Of a stretch of DNA of 64,000 nucleotides, positions 63,279 through 64,000 are shown one piece after another. The position numbers were made by a program, and so were the translations under genes. The notes beneath the pieces are model-generated. The model had not been told where the DNA came from, did no database searches, and saw only the letters and a program-made list of their open reading frames with translations. This DNA comes from Lumbricus terrestris (taxonomy: Eukaryota; Annelida; Clitellata; Crassiclitellata; Lumbricidae), in the NCBI GenBank assembly GCA_949752735.1, contig OX457040.1, forward strand, positions 4,319,583-4,383,582. Direction: 5' to 3'. Every line of letters begins with the position of its first letter. The stretch's first letter is position 1.

Positions 63279-64000
63279 CCCCCCACAACTTACTCTTAAA
63301 TTTACCAGTACCCTGGTAAATTTATTAATACTTCGGAGCTCGAACCGGATACATAGTACTTGTATATCATCTAGCATGCTACAGCTTACAATGTCTCAGA
63401 AGTTGCATCAATTGGCATAGAAATTTGTACAATGGCTGATTATTAGTCAGTCATAAGGGTTCACATATGCCCAACAACAGCTCTGAACTAAACGAGGTCT
63501 TCACACTGACCAACAAAGTCTTACTAATCTCCTCATTCACATAAACTGTCACAGTTTTTATCATTAATACCTGCCATCAGATTACATACATCATATAGCA
63601 ATGATATCTCGGAAAGGTAAAACATAGCAATGCAGGACATAGCATTTCCAAGACAACTCAGTAACACAATTGTATAGTCCACATGAAATAACCAATTGAA
63701 ATCATATCTTCATTTCACGACTAGTGTTATATGCTAGATCCCTTGATACTAAATTATAGGAGCCCGGTACATCTAAGCGGTAACATTACTGCTTACAACC
63801 AACTCAGTAGCGTTAAACGAGGAATGGCCAGGACCATGCGGCCTTCTTAATAGTAAACAGCGTTGTAACTATCGTTTCTACCTTCCACCCCTCTCGACCA
63901 ACAGGGTCTAGCAGGTCAGTTAGTGACGCGAGGAACACTTCCTCGGAAAGGGTGGTCGTTTGGGCTAAGAACCGGTGGGATACTTCCATGGCTAAGGTCC
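63279..64000 (-). mobile_element. Interior of second large LTR element, cut by window end
   Basis: 63279-63835 matches about 34370-34933 inverted. Beyond 63838 the two copies diverge completely, and this one has an open frame at the edge. The 5' LTR and most of the interior lie outside the window. Confidence 0.85.
63813..63998 (-). CDS. 3' end of an ORF entering from outside the window
   Basis: On the minus strand one frame is open from the window edge for 61 codons to the stop at 63813-63815. It includes MEVSHRFLAQTTTLSEEVFL and ends AAWSWPFLV. The other two minus frames have stops. The plus-strand element keeps only the last few codons (the WPFLV end near 34385), so it seems to have lost this ORF by deletion. 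It may be the C-terminus of pol or of an additional ORF; too little is visible to say. Confidence 0.45.
   Translation of the reverse strand, partial: TLAMEVSHRFLAQTTTLSEEVFLASLTDLLDPVGREGWKVETIVTTLFTIKKAAWSWPFLV

Overview
This window looks like intergenic DNA of an animal, most likely an invertebrate and perhaps marine. The evidence is broken CR1/L2-like LINE tails with tetranucleotide 3' tails, Tx1-like LINE 3' ends, hAT-like and TTAA-targeting (piggyBac-like) non-autonomous DNA transposons, tRNA-derived SINEs, Ty3/Gypsy-type LTR elements and long CA, TC and TA microsatellites. I see no host gene with recognisable exons, no rRNA and no intact tRNA. The species cannot be named from this sequence. 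Nearly every long open frame is mobile-element protein or low-complexity sequence.

Layout. 1-9.3 kb holds dispersed repeats, a 3.35 kb satellite-carrying element (1902-5254) and a TTAA element (8025-9310). 9.3-17 kb holds a second TTAA element with a small acidic ORF (11374-12415), then a CR1/L2-like LINE split by an inverted second copy of the satellite-carrying element (12819-15923). That copy is itself invaded by a third TTAA element (14744-15728). 17-24 kb holds LINE tails, SINEs and a ~500 bp dispersed repeat. 24040-27482 is a compact LTR retrotransposon with one ~600-codon ORF of unknown type.

27.8-40.4 kb is a ~2 kb tandem duplication. Its first copy was later invaded by an 8-bp-TSD hAT-like MITE, a 7.4 kb LTR retrotransposon (28980-36381) and a 78 bp TTAA insertion. 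The second copy received a different TTAA insertion. Each copy therefore supplies empty sites that fix the insertion boundaries. 40.4-61.8 kb holds LINE fragments, hAT-like MITEs, TTAA-element debris, microsatellites and an 815 bp inverted-repeat element packed with copies of its own subterminal motif. From 61831 to the window end, a second copy of the large LTR element lies on the minus strand and runs out of the window, with an open frame at the edge.

The main observations are: (1) a Gypsy-like element whose gag-like ORF begins in the LTR, downstream of a poly(A) signal, so that the primer-binding site lies inside coding sequence; (2) a recently mobile LTR element with a long G+T-rich ORF of no known family; (3) several TTAA elements that share a subterminal hairpin; (4) several hAT-like elements whose termini share CAnnGGCG; (5) a short core (AAAGGTGTTNAATT and its complement) shared by otherwise different dispersed repeats. 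All alignments were made by eye; no search or measurement was run.
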